Positions 1 to 12,803 of a stretch of DNA of 64,000 bases are shown here, one piece after another. This DNA comes from Trogon surrucura. Taxonomy: Eukaryota > Chordata > Aves > Trogoniformes > Trogonidae. The notes below the pieces were generated by a model. The model did not search any database, was not told the origin of the DNA, and saw nothing but the letters and a program-made list of their open reading frames with translations. The DNA is taken from the NCBI GenBank assembly GCA_020746105.1, contig CM036622.1, positions 41,703,477-41,767,476 of the forward strand. Direction: 5' to 3'. The position numbers and the translations under genes are program-made. Every line of letters begins with the position of its first letter. Within the stretch, counting starts at the first letter, position 1.

Positions 1-311
1 CATAGGGAAAAAAAAAAGTGTTAGAATAAGATCTTTTCCTCATTTTTTTCCCTCCAAACTTGTTTTTTATTTTTACTTCTCATTTAGATTGGAGAAACAT
101 AATTGTTTATTAAAGAAAACAGAAACCCAGATTTGAGGTTTTGTGTCTTGCACAGTGTCATTGCACATCCCAGCACATCCCATCACAACCTTTCCTTCAT
201 GACTCCAGCTAAGGGGTGTGAGGAGGATTAGCCTTCGATTGCCTGTGCACCTGCCACACTCACTGACATTTCTCTTGGCTATGTTTCTCCTTTCTATTTC
301 CCGTTTTGAAG

Positions 312-350
312 AAGGAGATGGATGAATATCTCACAGACGTGAAGGAGATG
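312..350 (+). other. possible 39-nt exon in KIAA1217 intron (unconfirmed)
   Basis: A pyrimidine-rich tract (about 288-307) is followed by an AG at 310-311. A 39-nt open stretch then reads KEMDEYLTDVKEM, and a GTAGGA donor starts at 351. The peptide looks like a short coiled-coil helix, which would fit SKT. However, it leaves phase 0, whereas the next sure exon (2046) needs one base from the previous exon. Direct joining would run into a stop. It is therefore either spliced to an exon I have not found, or chance. Confidence 0.25.
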
Positions 351-2045
351 GTAGGAGTTATTCTCTCTTTGTGCCTTCCACGTGTCTCATCCAGCCTTGC
401 TCTTTTTAAATGTAAGAAAAACTTTGGTGTTCTTGCAGTTAGAGCTGCTGCCAGTTTCAGGTTGAGCCCATTAAAAGGAGTAGGGATTTGCACAGGTCCT
501 ACATCATAGTCTGTTAAACACCGTCTTTGAGAGTTACTCTGGTTTTACAGTAGCAGGTCTTACCTTGGGCTGATAGAAATACCTCTGATATCACTAAAAA
601 CTGAGTGGTGTGTATTGACCAAGAACTGGTCTAATGTAAAGAGCAGCTGGAAATTCATTCTCCTTGCAATCCTGCGAACGTCAGGTAACCAAGGAGGGAG
701 ATAATACAACAAAGCATTTTTTTAAGCTTAAGCAGCTTCAAAGAACATTTGAGCTAAGAAGGGAACAAAGATGAGGCCGGGTCAAACAAGGGCTCCATCC
801 AGCCCCAGGGGTCAGCTGGCACATTGGAGAAGCCTGACACAGCCCCAGGAGCGGGCAGTTATGCAATAACTTGCCCAGAGGGAACACTTAGCACTAAACA
901 GCTGGATAATCCCAAAAGCGGGAGGTTTTATCTTTCTGGGTTATATTTATTCCAGCAGTTTATGTAATGCTGAGTAGCTGCAGAAAGGTCATTGTCTCAC
1001 TCTTGAAAACAAACATTGTAAACAACAGTGTGAAAACGGTGGCTGTAGCCATGTGTTATGCTTAGCCTGTGGCCAGAACCACACAGGGACAGGTCACAAG
1101 CAGGGCAGTGCTGCTTCTGGAAAAAATGCTGTCCAGTGGCAGTGGGGAAGAGAAAGCAGCAGCTGAGTGAGGAAGCATCATGGAGGGGAATGCCAGTTTG
1201 AGAAACTGGTCGCCTCTTGGAAGAAAGCAGGGACTGGCTCTGCTCAGCTGTTGTGTTCAGTATTCGAGTCTTTGTGGGTTACCAAAATACATATAGAGCT
1301 CTTATATGATAATTCAAAGGCAAAACTGTGCACTGCTATAATAGTTATTAGTAAGTAAAGTGAAAATAAATGCTGTCTTAGAAGAGGAGCGAGTGCAGTT
1401 GCGCCTGGTGCTGGGGTGAGAGGACTCATTGAACTACAGAGGTGGCATCTCTAGAGCAGGGTTTTTTACCCTCTCAGCCTTTGTCTGAACTTAGCTAGTT
1501 TTGTCCAACTTTAAGAGGAACAAAACTCTTCAACTCCTCCCCTAGCACCTTGCTGGCAGCACCTCCTGGGCAGAAGAAACATATGCTGGTAGCTTCAGAA
1601 TTGGTGAGAACAAAAGGAAGCCTCCAGGTTTGGTGTCCTGCTAGAGTCCACATCAGTGGCCATGCTTGCAAAGGAAACTACAGGGCTCCTGTAACCAGGA
1701 ACCCAGCTGAACCTGCACATTACATGCTTCTTCACGAGTGCTTGATTTATAGATGTGTGCTCTGCTATCACACTTGTGCACCAAGGGCTGAAACCCAAAC
1801 ACAATGTCATGGAGAACGGGCACTTTGCTGAAAATTCCTAGGTGATGTAACTCAGTTTCTCTGTGCAAGTGCAGCACTTTCATGTGAGGTGGTTCTACTT
1901 GAAACCCAAATGTGCTTCTATTAATACATATTCAGCAGTAGGACCTTTTAAGACATTTTTTTTTCTTTTCCATTGATGCAGGGATGCAAATACTTTTTCC
2001 CCTCCTTAACCTATGCTCACTTTGTGCTGCTCTGTTTACTTGCAG
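351..2045 (+). other. KIAA1217 intron sequence
   Basis: No exon with good splice sites and an open frame was found here. Short open frames around 1167-1358 and 1550-1831 have no recognisable similarity. Nothing else stands out. Confidence 0.6.
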
Positions 2046-2200
2046 AAGAAGTTCCTGATGGAGAACAGGATAATGATAAGCTGACCAAGTCTCCACCTCC
2101 TCCACCTCCACGGCGCAGTTACCTGCCAGGGTCAGGACTAACAACAACAAGATCAGGAGATGTCATCTATGCAGCCAGAAAAGAGGCTGCTGCTGTCAAG
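2046..2200 (+). CDS. KIAA1217: KIAA1217 coding exon (proline-rich)
   Basis: The exon is preceded by a pyrimidine-rich stretch ending TTACTTGCAG and followed by the donor AAG|GTTTGA. It starts with the last two bases of a split codon and ends on a codon boundary. It encodes a segment with six consecutive prolines, then RRSYLPGSGLTTTRSGD, a signature of SKT and a possible SH3/WW ligand by its PPPPPPRR motif. Two further in-frame AGs at +3 and +6 (AGAAGAAG) could serve as alternative NAGNAG-type acceptors, which would change only one or two residues. Confidence 0.92.
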
Positions 2201-2813
2201 GTTTGATGATTCAGACTGTAGGCAATCAGACTGTTGATGAGTGGCTGGCAGAGAAACATTCCCAGGGTTGGGCTGTGTCTATAAACCACAAAATGAGTTG
2301 AGACAGAGATATGTCCTGGAGAGCTTCTGAAGCTGCTTACCAGGAAACACTACTGTTAGGTCAAATGAACAAGTAAGGTTTGATCAGTTCTGTTTACAGG
2401 AGTCTTGCAGCTCATAGCTCTTAGTAATGTAGAGGGCAAGTCACAGGCAGTTTTCATTTAGAATGGTAATAAGATTAAAAATAAAAAAGCATGCCTTTTA
2501 CAGATGGGACAGATCAGCTCAGATTTGAGAGTGTTTTTACAGAATTGTTGCAAAATAGTTTCTCTGGGCTTCCTTTCCCTATCTGTTTTGTTCTGTGGAG
2601 GAAGTGGGGGGAAGTTCAAGTTAAGAAGCTTTTAAATTTGTGAACATGCTGTCACGTTGGCAGTATTGGTTGCTTTTGAATTGGTGAAGTAGCAGTCTCC
2701 CTAAAAAGGAAGAGGTACCAGGGGAATCTCAGTAGTGTTGAATTTTCTGTATTTGCTTTGCATCAGAAGGGCTCAACTATATGGTCTGTCTGTGCTTTCT
2801 CATCCCCTTGTAG

Positions 2814-2960
2814 GAATGCAGTGAAGACGCCGGGCAAACAGCACAATCTAAAGCCCCTAAAGAGGACCAGGCGTTGTCTAGGAGCATAGGGCATGCTGTA
2901 GCATCAGCTGCAAAAGAGGAAGAGGAAGAGGAAGGAGATAAAATAATGGCAGAATTACAG
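2814..2960 (+). CDS. KIAA1217: KIAA1217 coding exon (acidic, EEEEEEGDKIMAELQ end)
   Basis: The acceptor is CATCCCCTTGTAG and the donor is CAG|GTATGC. The exon is 147 nt, exactly 49 codons in phase 0. It starts ECSEDAGQ and ends with an acidic run (EEEEEEGDK) followed by IMAELQ, as in vertebrate SKT. The middle is Ser/Ala-rich and looks disordered. Confidence 0.92.
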
Positions 2961-5900
2961 GTATGCCTTTTGGGTTGCACATGAAGACACCTGGGCCTGA
3001 TATCACTTCTAGGGCCTCGACATAATTTCTAACTCAGAATATGAGTGAAAGTGGGTCTTCCAGACTCACCAGTCCCACTTCATTGCAGTGGGTAGTACAT
3101 GTTTTGTAAGCACCACTCAAATTTTATTGGAGAGGTCTGGTGCTGAGAGGGTGGTCAAGAGTGCAGTAGTTGACACTGGAGAATCTTACATATGTGGATG
3201 GGACAAGTAAAACATTCGTGTGTGTCTGGTGTGGTTGTCCCTGGCCTAGCATTTCTCACTCGGTGTCAGAATGGCAAGGTGCTGAGAGCCCGTCAATTTT
3301 GTTAACGTCAGTGGGAACAGAGAATATGAGGTCTTTTCTTGGTGGGCTGTACTCATTTGTTCTGTGCTGTGGTCCACTGTTTCCTGGAGTGTTTGAAACA
3401 TTTACTGTTCCCTGTTGTGTAACTGGTACGTTACTCTGCCAGTGGCACAGAAACAGTGCTCTCTTGCTGATCCTTTGCTTCATAGCACATTGGCCAGTTC
3501 AGTTCAAGGATGGTGATGCTGCGATGATTAGCAAGCTCCGGTTTCCAAGGGGCGTCCTCTGTCTTCTTCCATGCTCACATGAGGAAAGGAGATGTGAATC
3601 AACTTAACTTGTAGTGCTAGAGTGTTGCAGAGCACTGTCATGATGTGAGAGGATCCTTGCTGTCCACCTGCCAAAAGGTCCATTTGATGCTGTCCAGAGA
3701 GCATTTGCAGCACAGGAGATGTGGATATTTAAGTAAGATGTGGGTATTTAAGTAACTGTTAGGTGTGATGGGTGCACCCTGCCCAGCTCCCACCCACCAG
3801 TGCTTTGGACAGCTGGTTGGCAGGGAGTGAGAGCAGTGCTTTACCCTTGTGACCCATTTGCGTGCCAGTGCCTGGAGAGATTGGGACAGTGCAACTGTCA
3901 CGTCATCTCCTGTCGCTAGGAAAGCAACCCGGCTGCCTTGCAACAGGGCACAGTGAAGTAGAGGTTAAGGTCTGGGAACAGAGGCTGAGGGCAGCTAGGG
4001 AGGAGACATTGGCATGGTAGCCTATGGAATAAGTGTTTAAATGCTGTTTTTGGGGATGAGCGATGCTCATTTTACACCTATACCAAAATACCAGGTATGT
4101 TTTAGAAGGTTGACAGAGTACCATGTTTTAGAAAGGTCAAACTGCTTGATCCAGGAGGTACAGGATACGCACAGAACAGTGGGAAATCGGGTATAGGGTT
4201 CAATCGGAGAAGAACTAAAGAACAGATGTAAACAGTTATGCTAGTAAACACAATGTAATGGAACACAGATCTGTCAAAGCAAACAACACTCTTTGATCAG
4301 GTAACAGGTTTGACTGCTTGAACTGAATTGTATACCTGTAAACATTTTTGTAAATCATTTGATCAAACATCATACAACATTCTGATAAAAATCTGCCACC
4401 ACGGAGTATATAAAAAAACCCACCCTGTCGTAGGATGACTGAGAGCTGTCTGGCTCTGAAAGCGCTGCCCTTCATACAGCTGTTTATAGTCTGGTCCCAC
4501 AGGGAGCAGCTACAGGTCCAGTATCATTCCATATTTTCATCAACAGCCTGGAAATACATTTAAAATCCTTTGCTGTTTAAATCAGCTTAATTCAAACTAG
4601 TGAAGTATGAGGAACGGGAGATGATAGAAATCACATAATGGTCATAATACATTCACAGAAATACAAACTCCACATGAAGAACAACAAAATATAGGCCAGA
4701 CCACAACTGCGTGTCTTGGAAAGAAACAGGAGTTGCAGTAGCAACTTGACAGGAGCTCCCAGGTCAGTGGTGTTGCCACAAAGATAGTGTCTGCTTTCGA
4801 TGTAGATGTGAGAACAGAGAGCGTTTTTATCTCCGTGTACAAGATCAGTGAGATCAGCACTGGGCTGTTGCATCTGTGATTAAGTATCTCATTTGGAAAG
4901 GCTGTTAAAGAATATAAAGGTTCAGAAGAGACTTGAGTACAACTTGGGGTACTTTCATGGGAAGTACCACTTTAGTCTAGCAAACTGCTGAAGCACGAAC
5001 TGTATTTAGACACTGTGATAGATATTTCAGATCAAAGGTGATAAATAAACAAATTACCGAAGGAAGCAGTAGATTCTTTGTCACTTAAAGTCTGAAGGAC
5101 TTTGAGGATGCCTTTGCAAAGGGTATGCCTCACTCAGTACAACATCCCTGGTCTCACAAACGGGTAAGCTGGGGAAAGTCTATATCCTGTATTACAAGGA
5201 GTGAGACTAGTTTTTCTAATAGTGCATGTTGTCTTAAGTACTCTGGTCTATAAACACATACAAATAGGGTGGCACAGAATACCAGAAGAAACTCTACACC
5301 TTGATTTTTGCACTGGATTTTTTTTTTAAGTATTGATACTTCTCTGTTTTTGCACGAACATGCAATACATATGAGGATTACAATGTTTGAAGATCAGGCC
5401 TGATTCTAATCTGTAATCAGGGCTGTTAATTTCATGAGAGTTGTCAGGAATTAAATAATTTCCCTAATATGTGGTATAAGAATGTAATCTTCTTGCATGT
5501 CACGATATGCTGGACTCCTGTAAGCACTCCTCCCTCGTTCCTCTGGCTGGCAGAGATGTCCCGCTTGTACATCGCACTGAAGGCAGCAAAGACCTGCAGA
5601 AATCCTGGCAATGCACACCTGCAGCAGGGCTAGCACTGATAGTTCTGCTCTGCTGGATCTGGGAGCCAGTTGGAACCCAAAGGAAATGGAAAGAGGATAG
5701 CAACATAAAAAGCTCAGAAGTCTGGGCCATGCCCTGGGCTACATGTGGTGGGAAGCCAGGAGTCCACAAGTCCATGTATTGGGACTGTCACCACTAGGAG
5801 TGTTAGTGAAGACTGTGGCAAAGATGTGTCTTCGAGTCTAAAGTTTTAATAACAATTTTTGTGTGGGGAGAAGTGGAGTTATGTAACTCTTGCATGATTG

Positions 5901-6269
5901 TCGGCCACTAGGAAGCAGGTACTCTTGCAAACCTGAAGTTTGTTGCAGGCTTTCTCCTGAAGTTTGGATAGTTTGCAGCACCTCTGTGTGCCTTCATCTC
6001 CCCATTTGTAAAAATAGAAATCAAGTTTATCTCCCTGCAGGGAATGTTGAGGTCAGCAAGATGAATTAGAGTGCAGCCTTGGCAGACCAGAGGGGATGCC
6101 CTATTTCTCTTAGTCTGATAATCTAAAATCTCTTACCTCATGAGCTTGTAGATAATATTGTCAAGCTGTGAATGTTAAAAGCGAGTGCTCTCTTTATAGT
6201 TGGTCATCTCCAGACATTTCTGTGTAAAAACTCTTGGTCTCCTGATAACCTGCAGTATTTATTTCCTAG
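2961..6269 (+). other. KIAA1217 intron with an old CR1 remnant
   Basis: This 3.3-kb intron lies between two sure exons. The only recognisable content is an ancient CR1 fragment around 4515-5215. The 145-codon open frame at 3170-3607 has no family features and lacks splice context. Confidence 0.7.
4515..5215 (+). mobile_element. ancient CR1 LINE fragment, decayed
   Basis: The stretch around 5040-5212 follows the order typical of old amniote CR1 3' ends: a segment like 'aaattaccgaaggaagcagtagattct', then a 'cttaaagtctgaaggactttgaggatg' segment, then a 'gtgagactag' ending. The sequence around 4515-4560 (CATATTTTCATCAACAGCCTGGA) resembles the NIF(I)NDLDE reverse transcriptase region. Between them the match is weak. 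There is no intact frame. The outer limits are approximate, and the 3' tail is missing. Confidence 0.5.
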
Positions 6270-6389
6270 GCTTTCCAGAAGTGCTCTTTTATGGATGTAA
6301 ACTCAAACAGTCATGCTGAACAGTCCAGAAATGATACACATGTTAAAGACATAAGGCCTGGGACTTTAATGCATCACAAGGAAAAGAAG
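6270..6389 (+). CDS. KIAA1217: KIAA1217 coding exon (AFQKCSFMDV)
   Basis: The acceptor is TATTTATTTCCTAG and the donor AAG|GTAACA. The exon is 120 nt, 40 codons in phase 0. It encodes AFQKCSFMDVNSNSHAEQS and ends in HKEKK, closely matching the corresponding vertebrate SKT segment. It joins directly to the large exon at 9752. Confidence 0.93.
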
Positions 6390-9300
6390 GTAACAAGTGG
6401 CCTTTGTAAACATGCCACCCGGTATTGGCATAACCTTCTTTTCTTCAAAACTAATCTTATATCTTGTGTCCTGTTCTCTCTAACCCCCACCAACCACTGC
6501 CCAGTGTTTTCCTTCCTTTTATCTCATTATGGCTCAGAACAGTTCATATGGATCAATCTGCATTATGTGTCTCAGCAGCAGTTATGCGATGGTTGCATGA
6601 AGTCTTGTGATTCTGTGAAATGAAAAGTGAAAGAGGATCTATGCGTTTCTGTCAAAGACATGCTCATACTCCTTAGGACATCCTTCCAGTGCTGTTCTGG
6701 CAATGGATAGTGAAGCATCTCTCCTAAGCCTTGCTTTTATCTTGAGGAGAATTAGTGCCAATTTAGAGAACTTAGAGCCAATTTAGAGCCAATTTAGAGA
6801 ATTTCTGCTTTGTTTTGTGTGTTCATCGCAGAAATAGTTATTAGATATTCAGAAATATATTCAATTTATTGAAAGACAGAGACGAGGTGAGCGGGTTGAA
6901 TTTGCCCTTACTCTGAAAGTTAATGCCCCAGACTCACTCTGCGCTCGTGGAACTTAGAAGAGTTGCGACGTGTCTGGGACTGTAACCGAGTTTAGGTACA
7001 TTTCACAGCCGTGTCAGGACTGGAGTTGCCAGCTGAGCTGGTGAGTCTTAGTGGGCAGCCAATGTGTGAGATGAAGAAATTGTTTGTGCCTTTACAGACC
7101 TCTTCTTAAGTATAACAAATTGAATCATTTCTGAGTTTAGGGTGTTGTGCAGGCATGGCAACTCGTCAGCCAAATGCCAGTCTGCAATAAAGGGGGGTGT
7201 GGCGGTGGGGAAAACACAGCTCTTAAGCAAAGCATTTCAACTTTGTCATGCGTTTTGTGTATGTATGCACATTGGAAGTAGCAGTAATGCCTTTTCTTAT
7301 GTAGCATCGTGAGTAGCACTCCAAGATGTTTATAGGAGATACCTCAACTTCATGTAACAGAAACTGAGGCGAGGCAAGAGAATATGACTTTGGCGGGTTC
7401 CCAACGCAGAGAACCCATCTGCCGTAAACACGGTGAGCTGCATCTGTAGCTGTAAAGCACAAGGCGATGGCTGGATGGTGATCTCTGATATATTATTAGC
7501 ATCAAAATCCATACGTGGCCCTCCCCAACCCACAGAAGGTACTGCTGCCAGGTCAGGACATTGGGACTTGGTGTGCAGCTTCCTAAGCAGCAGTTCTGGT
7601 CTAAAGCTGCAAACACCTGTCTGGGTGAGGGTACAAGTTCATGGGTATGGGTAAAACAGAAAATTAGTTTTATTACAAACTGTATGACAGGGTTATGGAG
7701 AAAAAAAATATGCATGAATGTATCTCTATTCCTCCTTGTTAGAACCTGTGTCAGAATAAGATCATATTGTTACATGAAAACTTGGGTCACCACTCAAGAT
7801 ACTGCATATCCTGTAGCACAGATGTTTCTTAGAAAGGTGCTGCCAAGTAATTGCCATAAACTGCTATTTATTGGAATAACGCAGAGTCCAGGAAATTAAG
7901 GTTAATAAGATTTGCTTTTGTCATTTGGCGTGACAGAGTGCTTATTTGCTTTAAATATGGAGCCTTATGGTTGCGATAAACTCTTAGAGAAAATGAATTT
8001 TGTTGTGTTTTTATTTTTTTTTAGTAGAAAGGCAGCAATTCCAAAATTGACATATGTTGCACTAATGGTTGGGAAAAAAAAGTGGAACTTGCTAAAAAAG
8101 ATATAGCTAACTGGGAACTCAGTCACTGAGTCAGCGTATCCACAGGCAATAAGTGCCATTAATTGGCCTGGCTAATTGTGGGAGCTCTGACACGTAATGG
8201 GACCAGGAGGCACCAACCACTTGGCCATTCTGGGCCCGAGGTGGTCACAGCCATGGTGTTTTGTTCTGATACCAGCTCCGGCAGTGTCAGCCTGACCACT
8301 GATACCTCACTGGCTGGGGCTGGTTTCGTGGTAGCCCCTCATTTAGAAACACGAGGGGTGGCAAGGCATCCGCTGAGCAGCTGCACGGCCTTTTCACTGC
8401 TAATAAGCCTTTGTAGAGATGAACTGTGATTCTGGTCCATCAGTGACTTTCTCGCTCCTGTGTTTTGATTGGGTAAAGTTTTTTCTGTGTAAAATCCTCA
8501 GACAGTATGTAAGAAGATACCACAAGCTGTAGAAACCATACCTCATGAGCCTGTGTGCATGGGGAGTGCATGCACTAGCCAGCTTGTGGATTTCTGTGCC
8601 ATCACTCATTCATCTTAGCTGGGAGAGCGACTCTCCTGACTGATGTTCATATGTCTTGATGCTCATATAAGTATAATCTGTCCTTCTGGCATGTTATGAA
8701 TCAGCTTCTAGTCTCAAGCAATGTCAGCAAGTAATGCTTTTGGCTCACAGCCTTCAGGCTCTCGAGGCCAGATCCTCTTTCTTCTTGGGGAGTGGATTTT
8801 GACTGTAGATTTCTCTCTTCCTCGTTCATAGGCAAGATGTCTCTTCAGGGCATTTCCTCACCCTGATGACTGGTGTTCAGCCTTAGCTGTCACTAGCACT
8901 TAACAAAGCCTGGAAGAAAAGTCTGTATTATGGAACATCTCCAAGGGAGATGCTGGGGCTATACTACCTTTGAGCTAGGGGGTGATCTCTCTGTGACGTT
9001 TGGAGTTGTTTCTGTGAATGAATGTAGCCAGATGTTTCATTCTGCACTTCCACAGGCACCTCAGAGTGCGACTGGTAGTTTTAAAGAAGTACTTTTAAGC
9101 TGCAGCAAGGATTCAGAAATGCTCAGACTGTGATCATATTAACCGTGATGGAGCAGCGCTGCTCAGGTGTGAGCAAAATCAGAAGCAGCAAAATGCTCTC
9201 ATTTGAAAATCAGCTTTTACTGGTGCAAAACTTCTGTTCAAGGCTGGCCAGACTCTTGCATTTGGCTCTCTGGTGAGAGAGCGAGCGCCCTGCTCTCAGC

Positions 9301-9751
9301 CCTTCCACATCAGGCTCCCTTTTATGTGTCCCAGCAGAACTTAATCAGATACTGTGAATCTTTTCAGTTTTATGCAAACTAGGGATTTTATCTGGAAAGC
9401 GTACAGGTCAAGGTAGCACTGTGTTGGAAATACGGTAATTAGCGTGCTTTTGCATATTCTGGAGGCCTTGTTAGGACAGGAGCCCTAGGTAACAACCCGT
9501 GCTGGCCAAACGCTTAGCACGGAGCAGTAACATCAGGCACTGTTCTGCCAGAATTTGGAATTTTGCCCTGAAGACAGACAGGAATCAGATGACAACTTCA
9601 GACATGCCTCTGCAGCAATAAAGAGAGTGGTGAGTTCACAAGGTCTGTGCTTCCCCTGAGAATATGATTAATTTTGGGGGAGAAAAACACACCAAAAAAC
9701 CTGTAAAGGTAACAGCCCTGAATAACTAAGTAATCCGACTTTCCCCCTTAG
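6390..9751 (+). other. KIAA1217 intron sequence
   Basis: This is a 3.4-kb intron in which I found no exon, RNA gene or clear repeat. Open frames at 7350-7715 (-) and 7561-7899 (+) are short and featureless. Confidence 0.65.
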
Positions 9752-11440
9752 GTGTATGGGGCTACAACAGGATCTCCCACAGATAGTGACCATCCTAAAG
9801 AGAAGAGGGAAGGGAAAACTGAAGAAGAATTGGGTTCTGATTCATCCAGCACAGCTGACAGTAAAATTGGCATTTCAATGAATGACAGTCCTACATTTAG
9901 CAAGGGTTTATTTGTAGACAGTAGAGACTATTCTAAGAAAAACCTTCAGAACATGAGCACAAACCTGTCTGGTGTCAGTTTGCCAGAGGATGACAAACGA
10001 AGAGGGGCTCAAGATACTTTAGGATCTCATTTTCTAGCTACTGAAACTGGAAAACAAAAGCCAAACTACAGATTCTCACGAGATGCTCACCAGGACCTGC
10101 CGCAGGGTGAAGCCTCGCAGAGCACGGGCAAGCACATCCCTGTCAGCAGCGTTGCCCCACTCGTAAGGCACACGCAGGAGGCTACGGGGCCTCCACCTTC
10201 CTCACAGGAGCAAGAATCTTCTGCAGTCAACTACAACCACGTTGTGCCAAGACGTGAAGTGTCCAGGAGTAACAACGTGAACAGCATTGAAGAGACAGAC
10301 TCTCCAGCTAGCTCTCCAAGCGAAGACAATCCACCCACAGAAAATATCGCCTTCATGATTACTAAAACAGCTGTCCAGGTCCTCTCGAGTGGGGAAGTTC
10401 ATGATATAGTCAGCCGGAAAGGTGGAGATGTGCAAACAGTGAACATTGATGCAAGGAAGGACGTGGTGTCAGAGAAGGGTACCCCAGAAAACACGGACAG
10501 TGAGGAGCCCGTGGTGTGTCTGGACAAAAAACCCGTCATCATCATTTTTGATGAACCAATGGATATTAGGTCAGCGTATAAGCGGCTTTCTACCATTTTT
10601 GAAGAATGTGATGAGGAGCTGGAGAAAATGATGACAGATGAAAAGATAGAAGAGGAAGAGGAGGAGGAAGAAAATGAAGCATGTGAAATCTCTGAGAGCC
10701 GGAAGGAAGAGCCACCAGTTGTTAATGACAGAAAAGCGCTCACGGAGTATTCAGCAGCTCACAGTCTCAACGAGCAGTACATATTTAACCTTCAGTCTTC
10801 CTCTGACCCTGTAGAAACCAGATCCTCTGCACAGGAGGAAAGCACAAAGACGGATTTTAACAAATACCATCAGATGTATGGGCTAAACACAGAAGCAAAT
10901 TTGGATTCTGCTGATCAATTTGGAAGCAGGCAGGATTCTAAGAAAAAATTTAAGTTCAAATTCCCTAAAAAGCAGCTGGCTGCTCTGACACAGGCAATAC
11001 GAACAGGAACCAAGACTGGGAAGAAGACCTTGCAGGTTGTGGTCTATGAAGAAGAAGAGGAAGATGGGACCCTGAAGCAGCACAAGGAAGCAAAAAGATT
11101 TGAAATCACCAGGTCTCAGCCTGAGGACAGTGACAAAAGTCCTTCTGGGAAGCAAGAGGGACCCCCTGGAGCTGCAGTGTCCCTGTCTAGGACTGATGAG
11201 ATTCGACAGAGTACATACCGAACGCTAGACAGCCTTGAGCAGACTATAAAGCAGTTGGAAAACACCATCAGTGAAATGAGTCCAAAATCTATCCCTGAAA
11301 ACACATACAGCTCTGAGGGAAGCACTGTCCCCTTCTCTGCCCAGATAGTACCAGAGACCCCACCCAGAGAGCTTGTAGTGCTGGATGAGAGCCTTGCTGG
11401 CGTAGAGCCCCCTCCGCCAATCCCAGCCACTTCACGTAAG
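9752..11440 (+). CDS. KIAA1217: KIAA1217 large coding exon (acidic, basic and coiled-coil blocks)
   Basis: This is the main exon of the C-terminal half: 1689 nt, 563 codons in phase 0. It has acceptor TTTCCCCCTTAG and donor AAG|GTACCT, after which the frame would stop. The first 180 residues are hydrophilic and poorly conserved. From about 10330 conservation with vertebrate SKT is strong. NIAFMIT.TAVQVLSSGEVHDIVS comes first, then KKPVIIIFDEPMDIRSAYKR (about 10525-10580) leading into a long acidic run near 10650-10675. The basic KKFKFKFPKKQLAALTQAIR block (about 10943-11000) runs into EEEEEDG. A probable coiled coil (LDSLEQTIKQLENTISEM) lies at about 11227-11282. No enzyme motif, signal peptide or membrane segment is seen. 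A second GT in CAC|GTAAGG just upstream could be an alternative donor but would break the frame. Confidence 0.95.
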
Positions 11441-11921
11441 GTACCTTAGTCCGAGAAATCAAACCTCCAGCTGCTTTCTAAAATCTGCAATAATCACCAT
11501 TAAACAAGAGGGTCTTGTGATTTGTTTGCTTCCTTTCAGGTGGCTTGTTTGGGCTCCCCACAAGGTGTCTAACAGCTAATAGACCATTGGGTTTGGGTTT
11601 GTGTTTTTTTTTTTTTTTTTTTTTAATCTTTGCTGCTGATTGGTGACGGGCAAATGCAGGGGAGCTGGGCCGAATAATCCGCTGTGTGAAATGACAAGCA
11701 CCACTGACATGAAATCCAGGCTGATCAGTAGCTGAGCAGTTTCCTCCATTTGATTCTGGAAATTAACACCCGTGGTGTGAAAGCTCTTGAACTTTCCCTG
11801 CATGTAGTACTATGGCTTTTGGTTTTTTTGGCGCATGGTGTGCAGGCTCCTCTTCGAGCACACCGGTCCTGATTGCGCCTCCTCCTTGTCTTCCTCCCTG
11901 TCCCTCTGCTCATTTCTGCAG
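11441..11921 (+). other. KIAA1217 intron with poly-T tract
   Basis: This short intron of 481 nt contains a run of about 18 or more T near 11607-11624. Nothing else is recognisable. Confidence 0.75.
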
Positions 11922-12044
11922 GGCTCCACCGCCGCCTCGCAGACCAGCCGGATGCCGGTGCCCATGGCTTCAAAAACTAGACAAGGAAGCACAGAGAAAG
12001 CAGGCAAACAGCACAAGCTGCAGGATCCACGCCAATACAGACAG
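11922..12044 (+). CDS. KIAA1217: KIAA1217 coding exon (QTSRMPVPM)
   Basis: The exon is 123 nt, 41 codons in phase 0, with acceptor CTCATTTCTGCAG and donor CAG|GTAGTT. It encodes QTSRMPVPMASK followed by GKQHKLQDPRQYRQ, which matches vertebrate SKT (QTSRMPVPM..K, GKQSKLQDPRQYRQ). It is Ser/Thr/Lys-rich and likely disordered. Confidence 0.94.
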
Positions 12045-12803
12045 GTAGTTTTACCCTAAACCCGGTGTTTGGATGGACATTTCATGTTGTTTGTTTAAAT
12101 AAAAACTCCAGTAACTGACTGAGATTATGCCAAATAACGGATGCCTGACTTTCAAGTGAGGTCTAACTGGACGTCCTGGATCCTGGGGGCATGACAGTAT
12201 CTACTGATCTTTTCACCATGCTTGTGCATGCATGTCTGCAATAAAACACCTGCTGCTTATTTTTTTCCTTTTTTTTGTTTCTGTTTTTTGTTTTTTTCTT
12301 GTTCGTTTGTTTTTGTTTGGGTTTTTCTTTAAACTGTGGTATTCAGCTGTAATTTTGAGATGTCAACTACCTGTTTACTTTCCCTTTGGTAAATGTGGCA
12401 GTTCCTTAGGAGAGCTGGGAATGCTTTTGTTTAGAGAGTCTTTACGGGAAGCCTTGGACACTAACCTGTGGGTGTAATAGATGGCAGTAGATGCACATTA
12501 ACTCTCCGGCCGGACGTGTCTCTTCACACATTAATAACCTGGCAGCATGGCCAATATAGTGCCTGGTCTATAACCCATAGATCTTGCCTCTTCACAAAAG
12601 CTTTGTTGGCTCTTTCTCTCTTTCTATGCACTCTTCCGTGGGCACTTTGGGTTTTCTACCAGGTCCAGTCCATGGCTGCAAGACTTAGCTCAGGCCTCGA
12701 ACTGTTAATCCTTATTCTCCGTAGGGCTATTCCCCCAGGTCCTTGTTGGTTTATCTTGTTACTGGCTTTCTGACAAACTGTCTCCTGCCATCTTTATTTG
12801 CAG
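12045..12803 (+). other. KIAA1217 last intron
   Basis: This 759-nt intron has a T/TTTG-rich low-complexity stretch at about 12257-12331. No further exon is apparent. Confidence 0.75.
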
